DNA of 11,445 bases from Legionellaceae bacterium (lineage in GTDB: Bacteria > Pseudomonadota > Gammaproteobacteria > Legionellales > Legionellaceae), in NCBI GenBank assembly GCA_947470005.1, contig CANISA010000023.1:1-11445 (forward strand). Direction: 5' to 3'. Each line of letters starts with the position of its first letter. Position 1 is the first letter of the stretch. The translations under genes were made by a program, and so were the position numbers. A model generated the notes under the pieces. The model worked only from the letters and a program-made list of their open reading frames with translations, was not told where the DNA came from and ran no database searches. Positions 1-6,498 of the stretch are shown here, piece after piece.

Positions 1-361
1 AGCTACTCACCTGAACGCCAACTTTGCGGAACTGACGCAAATAGCAGGCTATTTCATTGAGCAGCTGAAACGATTCCCATGTTAAGCGTGGCGACTGCTC
101 AGCAAACAAAGCCTTGGCTGGAACACTCACCAGATAATTTTCACCCATGGAGATTATACGAACCCCCTCATTTTTCAGCCGTTTTTCCATGGAGAGGATC
201 ATGCGATCACTGACGCCAGTCACAACCCCCGGCAATCGGCTCTCTTCATCAACAATCAGCCGCGGTGAGCTATGTTGGCAGCCACTCAATACCAAAAGAG
301 CGACCAACGCCGTAAAACACGTAAGCAAGTTATAACTGTCACGACGCAATCGCCTCAACAC
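1..361 (-). CDS. icmN: IcmN/DotK, Dot/Icm outer-membrane lipoprotein (partial, 3' end beyond window)
   Basis: This is an open reading frame of about 120 codons that runs off the left edge. It begins with a basic stretch (RRLRRD), then a hydrophobic segment ending in the lipobox LSGC, with the modified cysteine near residue 28. This is a lipoprotein signal peptide. The remainder (SMEKRLKNEG, YLVSVPAKALF, SPRLTWESFQLLNE, CYLRQFRKVGV) reads as the first part of the OmpA-like domain of IcmN; the Legionella protein is about 190 residues. In that family it is an outer-membrane part of the Dot/Icm core that touches peptidoglycan. The start is a choice: a TGA closes the frame upstream, leaving GTG at 361-359 (GGTGA about 6 nt before it) or TTG at 358-356. 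It follows icmO in the same direction, as in Legionella. Identity is well supported by order and lipobox; the exact start is uncertain. Confidence 0.85.
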   Translation of the reverse strand, partial: MLRRLRRDSYNLLTCFTALVALLVLSGCQHSSPRLIVDEESRLPGVVTGVSDRMILSMEKRLKNEGVRIISMGENYLVSVPAKALFAEQSPRLTWESFQLLNEIACYLRQFRKVGVQVSS

Positions 362-487
362 CGATATTCACCATTTAACATAACGCGATTCATCCCCGTT
401 TTCATCCCATTGATGAAGAAAACGCCTTTTACCTTTATATTCAAATAGAAACATACAACTCAACGGGTTACAAGCGCCCTATAAAAA
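362..487 (-). other. icmO-icmN intergenic gap with bulged hairpin
   Basis: This 126-bp gap lies between icmO and icmN. It contains an inverted repeat at 397-424: CGTTTTCATC pairs with GATG(AAG)AAAACG, a 10-bp stem with a 3-nt bulge and a 5-nt loop. On the minus strand no T-run follows, so it does not look like a standard intrinsic terminator. It could be an RNA-processing or mRNA-stability element, or chance. No clear promoter for icmN was identified. Confidence 0.35.
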
Positions 488-2836
488 TTAAACCGCTTCA
501 ATGCTCTTTTGTTTCACTTCCTCTCGTTCTCGACTGATGTGGGCACAGAGCGAGCGCACAGAATCAATCAATAAGGGTGTATCCATTAACTCACGCGCAT
601 CAGGTGGATACGCCGTCGAAACTTGTAGATCCTTAATGATTTCATTAGCAATTGTACCGGCTAGCTTTTCTTTTTCACCACTGAACTGTTCGATGTTCAT
701 CAGATCATTTCGCGTTTCATTGATAGCCAGCAAGGACAATGAAAAACGCTTAACGTCGCTCACCTTCAATCGAGGAAGCCCCGCTGGATAATGCAGCGCA
801 CTGAAAATAGTTAACGAGCCAAGGACTGTTTCTTCAAGAAGATCCTGCACTTCTTCCGGCTGGTTGTGCCGATAAAACGCGAGCAACGCGGCAACGGAAC
901 GCTCGATCGGGTCAACGACGCTAGATTCCGACAGCAACGTGGTAATCAAGGTAATCTCTTCGCTTGTCTCAATGCTGGTCATCACCATGTCACTCGTGGC
1001 CAACACACGCTGAAATGTTTCCAATTGCTTCTGTAATTTAGCTAAATACACATCCGGCGGCGGCTCCACTTTCAAAAACTGATTCAGCTTTAGACGACTA
1101 ACGGGCGTTGGATTTGCATAAAACATGCGTGCACGAACAATTTTTGATCGGAAAAAAATATGGGCTTCACCCTCGGTCTGATCCTTTAAATCAAGCAAGT
1201 CCACACGGGCACGCTTCTCATACGAGGAGCTTTTACTGTCTGCGTACGTGTTGCTCATACTGCCTTCTTTGGCCTGAAAGGAGTCCACTTTAGTTACATA
1301 CGCTTCACCAGCTGTTTTAGTAAAGAAATCCCAGGTTTCAACCGGATCCTCCAGCTTCATGCAAATTTTAATGTTGGTGTTTGCTCCGATGGATGCTGCT
1401 TCTTCTTTTGACGCCTTTTGGAAAGCAGGCAAATCCTGCCCTGCAAAAATAGCAGAAAAACCAAGAGACCGTGCTTGTGCCGGTACGACGGCAAACCCCT
1501 GCACAGCATAATAACCATACTCATCCAAGATACACATATAGGGTGTGGGTGCTGTGGTCGGCTTTCGTTCGATAACGTCTCTATAGTCACCTTCCACTTG
1601 ATCACCCAGCCCCGCCGCCATCATGGCCTTCAACGACGAAACAATGATTTTGCCCAAGTTGGCTAACTCATCCGGTGATTTTTCCAAGGCCGGTAGTAAC
1701 ACGACAAGGATTCGGCGATTAAGAACCACATCTTTAAAATCAACCTCTGCCAAGTTCGTACGAATAATGTGCCCGTACGTATCCGCTAATGACGAAAAGC
1801 TTCGAACCAACTGCATGGTAATAAACCCGTGCTGCTCCAACACTTGAGACACTTGCTTGCCCTTTTTTTCTTTATTATAACCTGGCAAGGTGTTCAAGTA
1901 GTTTCGTAACGGATCAGTCACAAGCTTTGGAACGGACTCAATGTTAACGCTTTCTTGATCATCGCGCGGAAATAATTTGTCAATGACCATGGCTTCAAGG
2001 CGAGTTAAATCAAAGTAGTTACGAATCGTGTTTGCATCCAGCAAAATAGCACCCGTGTCTCGCATGTACACCAGCAGACGCATCAAGGCTTCGACGAACG
2101 CAATGGCCCGCCCCTTCCACATGTCTCCGTCACCACCGCCACTGGAGCTTCCCATCAAATTAACGACAAGCTGTGTCAGCATGCCTGATGAACCTTGGCA
2201 AAAAGGGTTCATCGTATTGGACAAGCGTGTTTCTTGAGGCCCAACAATATCGCGAGCCCCTGTCATGAAATTAATCAACAGTAAGTCATCTTCTCGCCCC
2301 ATGCTGCGAACCATGGAAAAAATTTTAGCATAGAGTGAGTTGTCGCCTTTCCCATCAACGTAAATAAAACCACTGCCCTGAGTCAACGCATTAAATGCAA
2401 TGGAAACCAACGCCTCCGTTTTACCACTACCGGTTGATCCGAAAATCAAGGCATGCGTTCGCATGTCGTCGTTTGTAAACCAAAGCTCTTCACCGGTTTT
2501 TCTATCATTACCTAAAAAGGCGATCCCACGTGCTATATTAGGCGTGTTGATCCCCGGCTTCATATCGTTATAATCTTTCACACCCGCCACTTTCGGCAAA
2601 CGAAACGGTAACTTTTGTTTACGCGTGATCGCATACCAAAACGCAATACCGCCGATGAAAAACATCAGCAAGGTTATTTCAGGAATAGCAAAACCAATCG
2701 CCGCCAAACAAAACAACACCACCGAAGCATTCGCGGGGGTTGAAAAAAACTCCGTAACCCGCTTCCCTACCGTCCGCGTATCCCGTAAAAGCTTGGTGGG
2801 GTCAATTTCATTGCGTGAATCAATACCCCGCATCAT
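488..2836 (-). CDS. icmO: IcmO/DotL, type IV coupling protein ATPase of the Dot/Icm system
   Basis: The product has 782 residues, essentially the length of Legionella DotL (about 783). Two hydrophobic segments near residues 37-70 anchor it in the inner membrane. A Walker A motif GSTGSGKT follows at about 133-140 and a Walker B, YMCILDEYG, at about 433-441, then the FAGQDLPAFQKASKEE region typical of VirD4/TraG-like coupling ATPases. The long C-terminal tail after about residue 600 corresponds to the DotL extension. In Legionella that extension docks the IcmS-IcmW/LvgA adaptors and DotN. Role: recruits effectors and energises their transfer at the inner-membrane coupling complex. The ATG overlaps the icmP stop as ATGA (2836-2833), implying translational coupling; a second ATG follows at 2833. 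No truncation or missing motif was seen. Confidence 0.97.
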   Translation of the reverse strand: MMRGIDSRNEIDPTKLLRDTRTVGKRVTEFFSTPANASVVLFCLAAIGFAIPEITLLMFFIGGIAFWYAITRKQKLPFRLPKVAGVKDYNDMKPGINTPNIARGIAFLGNDRKTGEELWFTNDDMRTHALIFGSTGSGKTEALVSIAFNALTQGSGFIYVDGKGDNSLYAKIFSMVRSMGREDDLLLINFMTGARDIVGPQETRLSNTMNPFCQGSSGMLTQLVVNLMGSSSGGGDGDMWKGRAIAFVEALMRLLVYMRDTGAILLDANTIRNYFDLTRLEAMVIDKLFPRDDQESVNIESVPKLVTDPLRNYLNTLPGYNKEKKGKQVSQVLEQHGFITMQLVRSFSSLADTYGHIIRTNLAEVDFKDVVLNRRILVVLLPALEKSPDELANLGKIIVSSLKAMMAAGLGDQVEGDYRDVIERKPTTAPTPYMCILDEYGYYAVQGFAVVPAQARSLGFSAIFAGQDLPAFQKASKEEAASIGANTNIKICMKLEDPVETWDFFTKTAGEAYVTKVDSFQAKEGSMSNTYADSKSSSYEKRARVDLLDLKDQTEGEAHIFFRSKIVRARMFYANPTPVSRLKLNQFLKVEPPPDVYLAKLQKQLETFQRVLATSDMVMTSIETSEEITLITTLLSESSVVDPIERSVAALLAFYRHNQPEEVQDLLEETVLGSLTIFSALHYPAGLPRLKVSDVKRFSLSLLAINETRNDLMNIEQFSGEKEKLAGTIANEIIKDLQVSTAYPPDARELMDTPLLIDSVRSLCAHISREREEVKQKSIEAV

Positions 2837-3960
2837 GGCATTAACCCTCCAAATTCTTTAGGCGAAAGCTTGACTTCTTTGACGGCAATTTCGAGGGCTC
2901 TAATCGCTTCGTCAATCATGGGAACTAACGAACGTCGTTTCATGGATTGCTCCGCACGCCAATGCGAAAAAGGACCGGCCACCTCCGCAAACGGCGTCTG
3001 CCGACCGACACAATTAAGCACGTACCACAACCGTCGATCAACCAGTTTCAACCACAAAAACTCAACGCTTGGAACAACCCCATCTTGACGAGAAGCGAGT
3101 AATAACGACGACAGCACGGTGAGAAGATATGCATGCTTCTCAATGACTGCCTGGACTATCTCCGTGCCTTGGTATTTTTTAATAATATCCTTCGCCACAC
3201 TGTAGTCCGGAGTGCCTGTTACCGTGCTCTTGTCTAACGATGCCAAAATCATCGAGGCCCCTTCACGATCCCGATTCATACGCGCCATAAACACGGCGGC
3301 CAAAGCACCCGCGTGCGCAGGGCAACGATCAAACCCTTCCCACGCAGGACCTAGCTGCAAGGTAAAAACGCGCTTGGCATCGACTCGGCGGATGCCTGCA
3401 GTCATTTCGGCACCCGAGCCGGGATTATCTAACAAGGGATCTTCTTTTTTTAGCAGGCCGTGTTTACGAGCAAACTCCAGCGGACTCAACGCCATCGCCC
3501 ACGGACCGGTGTTAATATCAACTTTAGCCAAGTCCTCTTTAACCACGGGCATGATGCACGGCCAATTCTTTTGCTCCTGTGCACGCAGCGTTTTCATGTC
3601 ATGCGCGCGATGAAACTTCGTGGTCACATCTGATTTGTATAAAACAATAGCCGATACAACCAAGAGGAAACAAAGAGGAATACGAACATAAACACCCACA
3701 TTACCCGTGATTTCAACCAATTGCCCCCATTCAACGGTACTCGGATCGAGGGTTTTCATCAGATAAATTTCTTTCGATAACGTTGATGAGCCGAGACATA
3801 ATGCGACTAATTTAGCTTGAAACAGGTCGATGGAAAAAATAAACGTAACAAAATAAGTGTGCGCGTAAAGCCAAAAAATGTAGCCCATAGCAAACAGCAT
3901 GCCGGTTATCCAAACCGGTGCCATTGTATTGTCCCCTTGCTGTCCTTGCTGTTGAGCCAT
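2833..3960 (-). CDS. icmP: IcmP/DotM, coupling-complex membrane protein of the Dot/Icm system
   Basis: I place the start at ATG 3960, giving 375 residues that begin MAQQQGQQGD. This is close to Legionella DotM (about 380) and matches its glutamine-rich N terminus. A longer in-frame version from GTG 4014 would add 18 residues but has a poor ribosome site; the ATG has AAGGG about 11 nt and AGAGG directly upstream. Hydrophobic segments at about 15-42 and 92-108 anchor it in the inner membrane, and the rest is the cytoplasmic DotM domain. Arginines 191, 192 and 212 sit where, with a five-residue offset, the basic patch of Legionella DotM would fall. That patch is reported to bind acidic Glu-rich effector signals; this correspondence is from memory and should be aligned. 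It lies 81 bp after icmQ and overlaps icmO by 4 nt, so it is co-transcribed with its partner ATPase. Confidence 0.95.
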   Translation of the reverse strand: MAQQQGQQGDNTMAPVWITGMLFAMGYIFWLYAHTYFVTFIFSIDLFQAKLVALCLGSSTLSKEIYLMKTLDPSTVEWGQLVEITGNVGVYVRIPLCFLLVVSAIVLYKSDVTTKFHRAHDMKTLRAQEQKNWPCIMPVVKEDLAKVDINTGPWAMALSPLEFARKHGLLKKEDPLLDNPGSGAEMTAGIRRVDAKRVFTLQLGPAWEGFDRCPAHAGALAAVFMARMNRDREGASMILASLDKSTVTGTPDYSVAKDIIKKYQGTEIVQAVIEKHAYLLTVLSSLLLASRQDGVVPSVEFLWLKLVDRRLWYVLNCVGRQTPFAEVAGPFSHWRAEQSMKRRSLVPMIDEAIRALEIAVKEVKLSPKEFGGLMP

Positions 3961-4041
3961 CCTCTGTTGCACCCTTAACGAAGCAATCAAATTAAAGTAT
4001 ATACTCACTTTCACCGAGATGCGACTTTATAGCGACCTGAC

Positions 4042-4629
4042 TCAATGATCCTCAGACGACGTATCATTCACTAGGCGCCCATGTGCATATTGGTAGATAC
4101 CCGATGAATGAACAAATCGATTGATATTTTCTAGGTTCAATGATTTATCTTTCAGTGTCAACAGGGATTTTCCGAGTTTATCCAGTGGGGTTTTATCTCC
4201 CATCGGTAACACATCGCCTTGACCAACATAGACAGAAACATACGCCTCATTGACCTTGTTTTCTTTTGCTCGAATGGCTTGATTGATGTCTTCTTCATTC
4301 GCATAGATGGGGCGTGAAATCATTTGTTTGGGTAAATTGATAACAATACGCTCCCATGCTTGCAGGTTCGCGCCATCCGACGAATACAGGGCGACAAAGA
4401 CCTCTTGCTGCCCACTACGCAATGCGACGCGATTGGCGAGATGAGACGTTATTTTTGATTTGTCGGGGCTAATAACGACTGCACGGCTTGAAAAATCATC
4501 ACGAATCGTTCTTAACTTTTTACCAATCACGCGTAAAAACTCCGACGCATTCCATCCCCCCTGCTCAACGAGCGCATCAAGGGCTTTTAAGATCGCATCG
4601 GTTTGCTGTTTAGACAATTCATTTTTCAT
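4042..4629 (-). CDS. icmQ: IcmQ, membrane-active Dot/Icm protein
   Basis: The product has 195 residues; Legionella IcmQ is about 191. The N-terminal helical region (about 1-57, including AILKALDAL and ASEFLRVIGKKLRTIRD) corresponds to the IcmR-binding, pore-forming domain. The C-terminal part (about 60-195) corresponds to the domain that in Legionella has an ADP-ribosyltransferase-like fold and binds NAD. The protein inserts into membranes unless held by its chaperone IcmR, or by an IcmR replacement in other Legionellales. No membrane span or signal peptide is visible. The ATG at 4629 has no good Shine-Dalgarno at normal spacing (AAGGG is about 15 nt away), so translation may be weak or depend on structure. 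It lies 156 bp downstream of the FIR candidate, with a hairpin and a likely separate promoter between. Confidence 0.95.
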   Translation of the reverse strand: MKNELSKQQTDAILKALDALVEQGGWNASEFLRVIGKKLRTIRDDFSSRAVVISPDKSKITSHLANRVALRSGQQEVFVALYSSDGANLQAWERIVINLPKQMISRPIYANEEDINQAIRAKENKVNEAYVSVYVGQGDVLPMGDKTPLDKLGKSLLTLKDKSLNLENINRFVHSSGIYQYAHGRLVNDTSSEDH

Positions 4630-4679
4630 AACGTAAGCAACTGACCCTTGTCAACAAAAAAGAATTTTTTATTCAAGTC

Positions 4680-4700
4680 ACTGAAGAAATTATAGCAGTG
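4680..4700 (-). promoter_or_regulatory. Candidate icmQ promoter (extended -10)
   Basis: On the minus strand the sequence TGCTATAAT carries a perfect -10 hexamer (4694-4689) preceded by the TGn extended -10 motif. No good -35 lies 17 bp upstream, which is tolerated by extended -10 promoters. The start of transcription would fall near 4682, giving a leader of about 50 nt before icmQ. A perfect TTGACA also occurs further upstream on this strand, but at the wrong spacing for this hexamer. Confidence 0.5.
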
Positions 4701-4759
4701 ATCCTCAAAAAAATCGGGAGAAATCAGCCCTTCTGTCAATTACTTTTTATTTGGCGCGG

Positions 4760-4786
4760 TAAAACAGTGTGTATTAAGAACACACT
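4760..4786 (-). terminator. Hairpin just after the FIR-candidate stop (possible partial terminator)
   Basis: A perfect 7-bp stem, AGTGTGT/ACACACT (4766-4772 with 4780-4786), has a 7-nt loop and begins at the TGA of the 84-residue gene. On the minus strand it is followed by GTTTTACC, so the U-tract is short. It could be a leaky intrinsic terminator or a 3' stabilising hairpin that sets the FIR:IcmQ ratio. Confidence 0.45.
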
Positions 4787-5040
4787 CAAGGCATCGATGG
4801 AGAAGAAAGGTGCTGTTCAGACACATCACCAATCACATGACGAACCTCAACACAAAAGGCCTGAACCTGCTTTAAAATTTCGTCATTGGCGGGATTACTG
4901 CGCAACATACTGATTTTGGACAGTGGCGACTCAATACTCGTCGTAATATCCGCAACAAGTAACTGAACATCTTGAATACTGGGTGCCCTGAAGGGTTCCT
5001 TTACTGCGTCTTTAAATGCTAAAAAATTAGTATAACTCAT
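4786..5040 (-). CDS. Small protein in the icmR position; candidate FIR (IcmQ partner)
   Basis: I do not recognise this 84-residue protein by sequence. It sits exactly between icmS and icmQ, the slot of icmR in Legionella. In other Legionellales that slot holds unrelated-looking 'functional homologues of icmR' (FIR) that bind IcmQ. The length is in keeping with those small proteins (Legionella IcmR is about 120). Residues about 21-47 and 53-71 look like two amphipathic helices separated by a SNPAND turn. This fits the helical hairpin with which IcmR packs against the IcmQ N terminus. There is no signal peptide or membrane segment, and a single cysteine near 63. ATG 5040 has a strong AGGGGG about 6 nt upstream, so it is very likely translated. 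Inferred role: cytoplasmic chaperone or antagonist of IcmQ. The assignment rests on synteny and shape, not on family motifs. Confidence 0.75.
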   Translation of the reverse strand: MSYTNFLAFKDAVKEPFRAPSIQDVQLLVADITTSIESPLSKISMLRSNPANDEILKQVQAFCVEVRHVIGDVSEQHLSSPSMP

Positions 5041-5057
5041 ACAACACCCCCTACTCC

Positions 5058-5070
5058 ATTGCTAAGCAAT
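5058..5070. promoter_or_regulatory. 13-bp perfect palindrome upstream of the FIR candidate
   Basis: ATTGCT-A-AGCAAT is a 6-1-6 perfect dyad ending about 17 nt before the start codon and just upstream of the ribosome site. It could be an operator, or a short hairpin in the leader of this operon. No regulator is assigned. Confidence 0.35.
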
Positions 5071-5094
5071 AGAGCGTCAACTTATCCTAAGCTC

Positions 5095-5138
5095 CATAAG
5101 GTATAGAATAACAGAATCTTGCTTAAGGCAATCTTAAC
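5095..5138 (-). promoter_or_regulatory. Candidate PmrA-like box and promoter for the FIR-icmQ-icmP-icmO unit
   Basis: At 5122-5138 the plus strand reads CTTAAG-GCAAT-CTTAAC, a tandem repeat matching the PmrA pattern YTTAAK-N5-YTTAAK at nearly every fixed position. On the minus strand it is GTTAAG-ATTGC-CTTAAG. The promoter-proximal CTTAAG lies where a -35 would be, 16 nt before a weak -10 (TATACC, 5105-5100). This arrangement suits an activator-dependent promoter. PmrA is reported to control icm/dot genes in Legionella and Coxiella. Confidence 0.5.
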
Positions 5139-5187
5139 TGAAGCAACGTTTTCGTTTTTTTTACACTTTGCTTATCAGAACGCTCTT

Positions 5188-5532
5188 TTAATCATACATG
5201 AGCTCATCCAAGGCGGTGTAATCAGGGATTGGGCCCCCTTGAATTAATTCACTGACCACATCGGTCAAATACAACAAACGCAGCGCGCGAGGCGTGACCT
5301 CATCAAACACCGCGCGTAGCCCCAGCAGTGCCCCTTCCGCATCCTCGAACGTGACGCCTAGCCCATAACCTAAGCATAATGAGCAAAGCTGATCGGCACG
5401 ACGAGCAATAGCAGGCAGCAATCCCGTTAAAGAGAAGACTTCTTCATAACTCACAAACCGATCATTAAGATAAAACTTGGCATTCATCTTGCGCGCGATA
5501 AGTGCCATGTTTGTTGAGAGATCACTTGCCAT
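5188..5532 (-). CDS. icmS: IcmS, Dot/Icm effector adaptor/chaperone
   Basis: The product has 114 residues, the same length as Legionella IcmS. It carries strongly conserved stretches: NAKFYLNDRFVS, TGLLPAIARRADQLCSLC, LGYGLG, EGALLGLR, FDEVTP, and the C terminus ELIQGGP...LDELMYD. It is an acidic, soluble, cytoplasmic adaptor. In the family it pairs with IcmW (not in this window) and docks on the C-terminal tail of DotL/IcmO to present a class of effectors to the coupling complex. The ATG at 5532 directly follows the icmT stop (TAAATG), with GGTGGA just upstream inside icmT, so the two are translated as a unit. About 150 bp with its own promoter candidate separates it from the next gene. Confidence 0.96.
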   Translation of the reverse strand: MASDLSTNMALIARKMNAKFYLNDRFVSYEEVFSLTGLLPAIARRADQLCSLCLGYGLGVTFEDAEGALLGLRAVFDEVTPRALRLLYLTDVVSELIQGGPIPDYTALDELMYD

Positions 5533-5793
5533 TTAGGTCCACCATGGTCGTGACGACCGCACATTACCTGCAAAGAAATTCCGTAGCCACCGCAAAAAAA
5601 CAGGCACGGTAAACCCATAATGCTCAATAATGCCAAAAAAAACAGCTGAAACCAACACGAGGATGCCCGTCCACACACGTATATGCATTAAGAACAAAAA
5701 AATAGGAAAGGCTGCCCGAGCATCCACTAAAAAAAATCGGGCACTTCGAGCCGAATCGCGCCAATGCGCGCTAGCGGGAAATTCACCTGCCAT
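5533..5793 (-). CDS. icmT: IcmT, small Dot/Icm inner-membrane protein
   Basis: The product has 86 residues, the length of Legionella IcmT. Conserved segments include AHWRDSARSARFF, VDARAAFP, and near the C terminus YGFTVPVFLRWLR and RPWW. Two hydrophobic segments (about 28-37 and 41-57) predict an inner-membrane protein. In Legionella it is essential for Dot/Icm function and is linked to pore formation and egress from the host cell. The ATG at 5793 has GGGG about 6 nt upstream. It is the first gene of this leftward Dot/Icm block and abuts icmS with no gap. It is divergent from ygfA across 129 bp. Confidence 0.95.
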   Translation of the reverse strand: MAGEFPASAHWRDSARSARFFLVDARAAFPIFLFLMHIRVWTGILVLVSAVFFGIIEHYGFTVPVFLRWLRNFFAGNVRSSRPWWT

Positions 5794-5804
5794 GCCAACC
5801 CCAC

Positions 5805-5850
5805 ATCATGACGTTATGATTCAGTATACCGCGCTCAACGCAGAATGCAA
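5805..5850 (-). promoter_or_regulatory. icmT promoter with overlapping 16-bp dyad
   Basis: On the minus strand TTGCAT (5850-5845), a 16-nt spacer and TATACT (5828-5823) form a good sigma-70-like promoter with a start near 5816. Over that start lies a near-perfect 16-bp dyad, ATCATGACGTTATGAT (5805-5820), in which seven of eight pairs are complementary and the eighth is G:T. This could be an operator for a repressor. Confidence 0.55.
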
Positions 5851-5879
5851 TTCCCAAAGACTGTCCTGACGCGTTCAAG

Positions 5880-5891
5880 TTATGCTATGAT
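5880..5891 (+). promoter_or_regulatory. Extended -10 promoter for ygfA
   Basis: TGCTATGAT (5883-5891) is an extended -10 element about 30 nt before the chosen ATG at 5923. No convincing -35 is present at standard spacing; CTGACG at 5866-5871 is too close. The leader would be about 25 nt. Confidence 0.45.
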
Positions 5892-5922
5892 TTTTCAAAA
5901 ACCACTCTGCACACCACTGACC

Positions 5923-6498
5923 ATGATTGACATCATCAAAAACCTCATTCGAAGCGCCTGCCAACAGGAGCGCCGCGCGTTACCTAAAGTAGACCAACAC
6001 ATCGCAGCGACCCGAGTGTGTGAGCAAATCCATTCCCTCGATGTTTATCAACAGGCCATGCATATCGCTTTTTATCACGCGATTGACGGGGAAATGGAGC
6101 TCTCTACGTTATGGGCGCTCGCAGATGCCGAAGGCAAATCCTGCTACATGCCTCGTCTTCATCATGACAAAACACTGGCTTTCCTCCCCGCAACCCCCAG
6201 CACCCCCAACCGAACCAATCGATTTAATATTCAAGAGCCCGACGTTCCCATCGCGTTAGCTACGCCCCCAAACAAACTTGATCTTATGCTCATCCCCCTC
6301 GTGGCTTTCGACGAAAGCGGCACACGTTTGGGTCGCGGAGCAGGTTATTACGATCGAACCTTAGCAACAATACGACCGGCCTGCTTACTCGGAGTCGCCT
6401 ACGCATTCCAACGTCAACGCTTCATCCAACCCGCACCGTGGGATGTCCCACTTACGGGCATCGTAACCGAACTTGGTGTGCATTGGTGCGCGCCTTAA
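5923..6498 (+). CDS. ygfA: 5-formyltetrahydrofolate cyclo-ligase (MTHFS)
   Basis: The enzyme uses ATP to convert 5-formyltetrahydrofolate to 5,10-methenyltetrahydrofolate, returning folate to one-carbon metabolism in the cytoplasm. From ATG 5923 it has 191 residues; family members are about 180-200. The signature GTRLGRGAGYYDR lies at about 133-145. DGEMEL near 56-60 is in the substrate region, and the C-terminal DVPLTGIVTE segment is typical. The frame is open further left (to 5845), but those residues do not resemble the family N terminus and would overlap the promoter, so I chose MIDIIKNLIRSAC; the ribosome site is weak. 6S RNA often precedes this gene, but I saw none here. The TAA stop overlaps that of the convergent P-II gene. 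Confidence 0.93.
   Translation: MIDIIKNLIRSACQQERRALPKVDQHIAATRVCEQIHSLDVYQQAMHIAFYHAIDGEMELSTLWALADAEGKSCYMPRLHHDKTLAFLPATPSTPNRTNRFNIQEPDVPIALATPPNKLDLMLIPLVAFDESGTRLGRGAGYYDRTLATIRPACLLGVAYAFQRQRFIQPAPWDVPLTGIVTELGVHWCAP

Noticed and set aside
147..335. 62-codon plus-strand reading frame
   Set aside because: Antisense to the icmN lipoprotein, which has a clear lipobox and conserved segments.
331..390. Short leader peptide (12 codons, ATG near 396) ending at the icmN start
   Set aside because: The ATG has no properly spaced ribosome site and the peptide has no recognisable regulatory content.
3212..3613. 133-codon plus-strand reading frame
   Set aside because: It is antisense inside icmP, whose frame is strongly supported by family features; no ribosome site or recognisable protein.
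3961..4014. Longer icmP from GTG 4014
   Set aside because: The extra 18 residues lack a good ribosome site, and the ATG at 3960 gives a length and N terminus that fit DotM better.
5145..5162. AACG-TTTT-CGTT followed by a T-run on the plus strand, resembling a terminator
   Set aside because: The stem is only 4 bp and no plus-strand gene lies upstream to be terminated.
5149..5164. CpxR-like site (GTAAA-N6-GAAAA) upstream of the FIR gene on the minus strand
   Set aside because: CpxR is known to act at icmR in Legionella, but here the second half lacks the T, the spacing is off and the tract is mostly A, so the match is too weak.
5794..5922. 6S RNA (ssrS), which often precedes ygfA
   Set aside because: The 129-bp gap is too short and is taken up by the icmT and ygfA promoters; no long imperfect hairpin was seen.
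5845..5922. Longer ygfA from ATG 5845
   Set aside because: It would overlap the likely promoter, and the added residues do not resemble the family N terminus.
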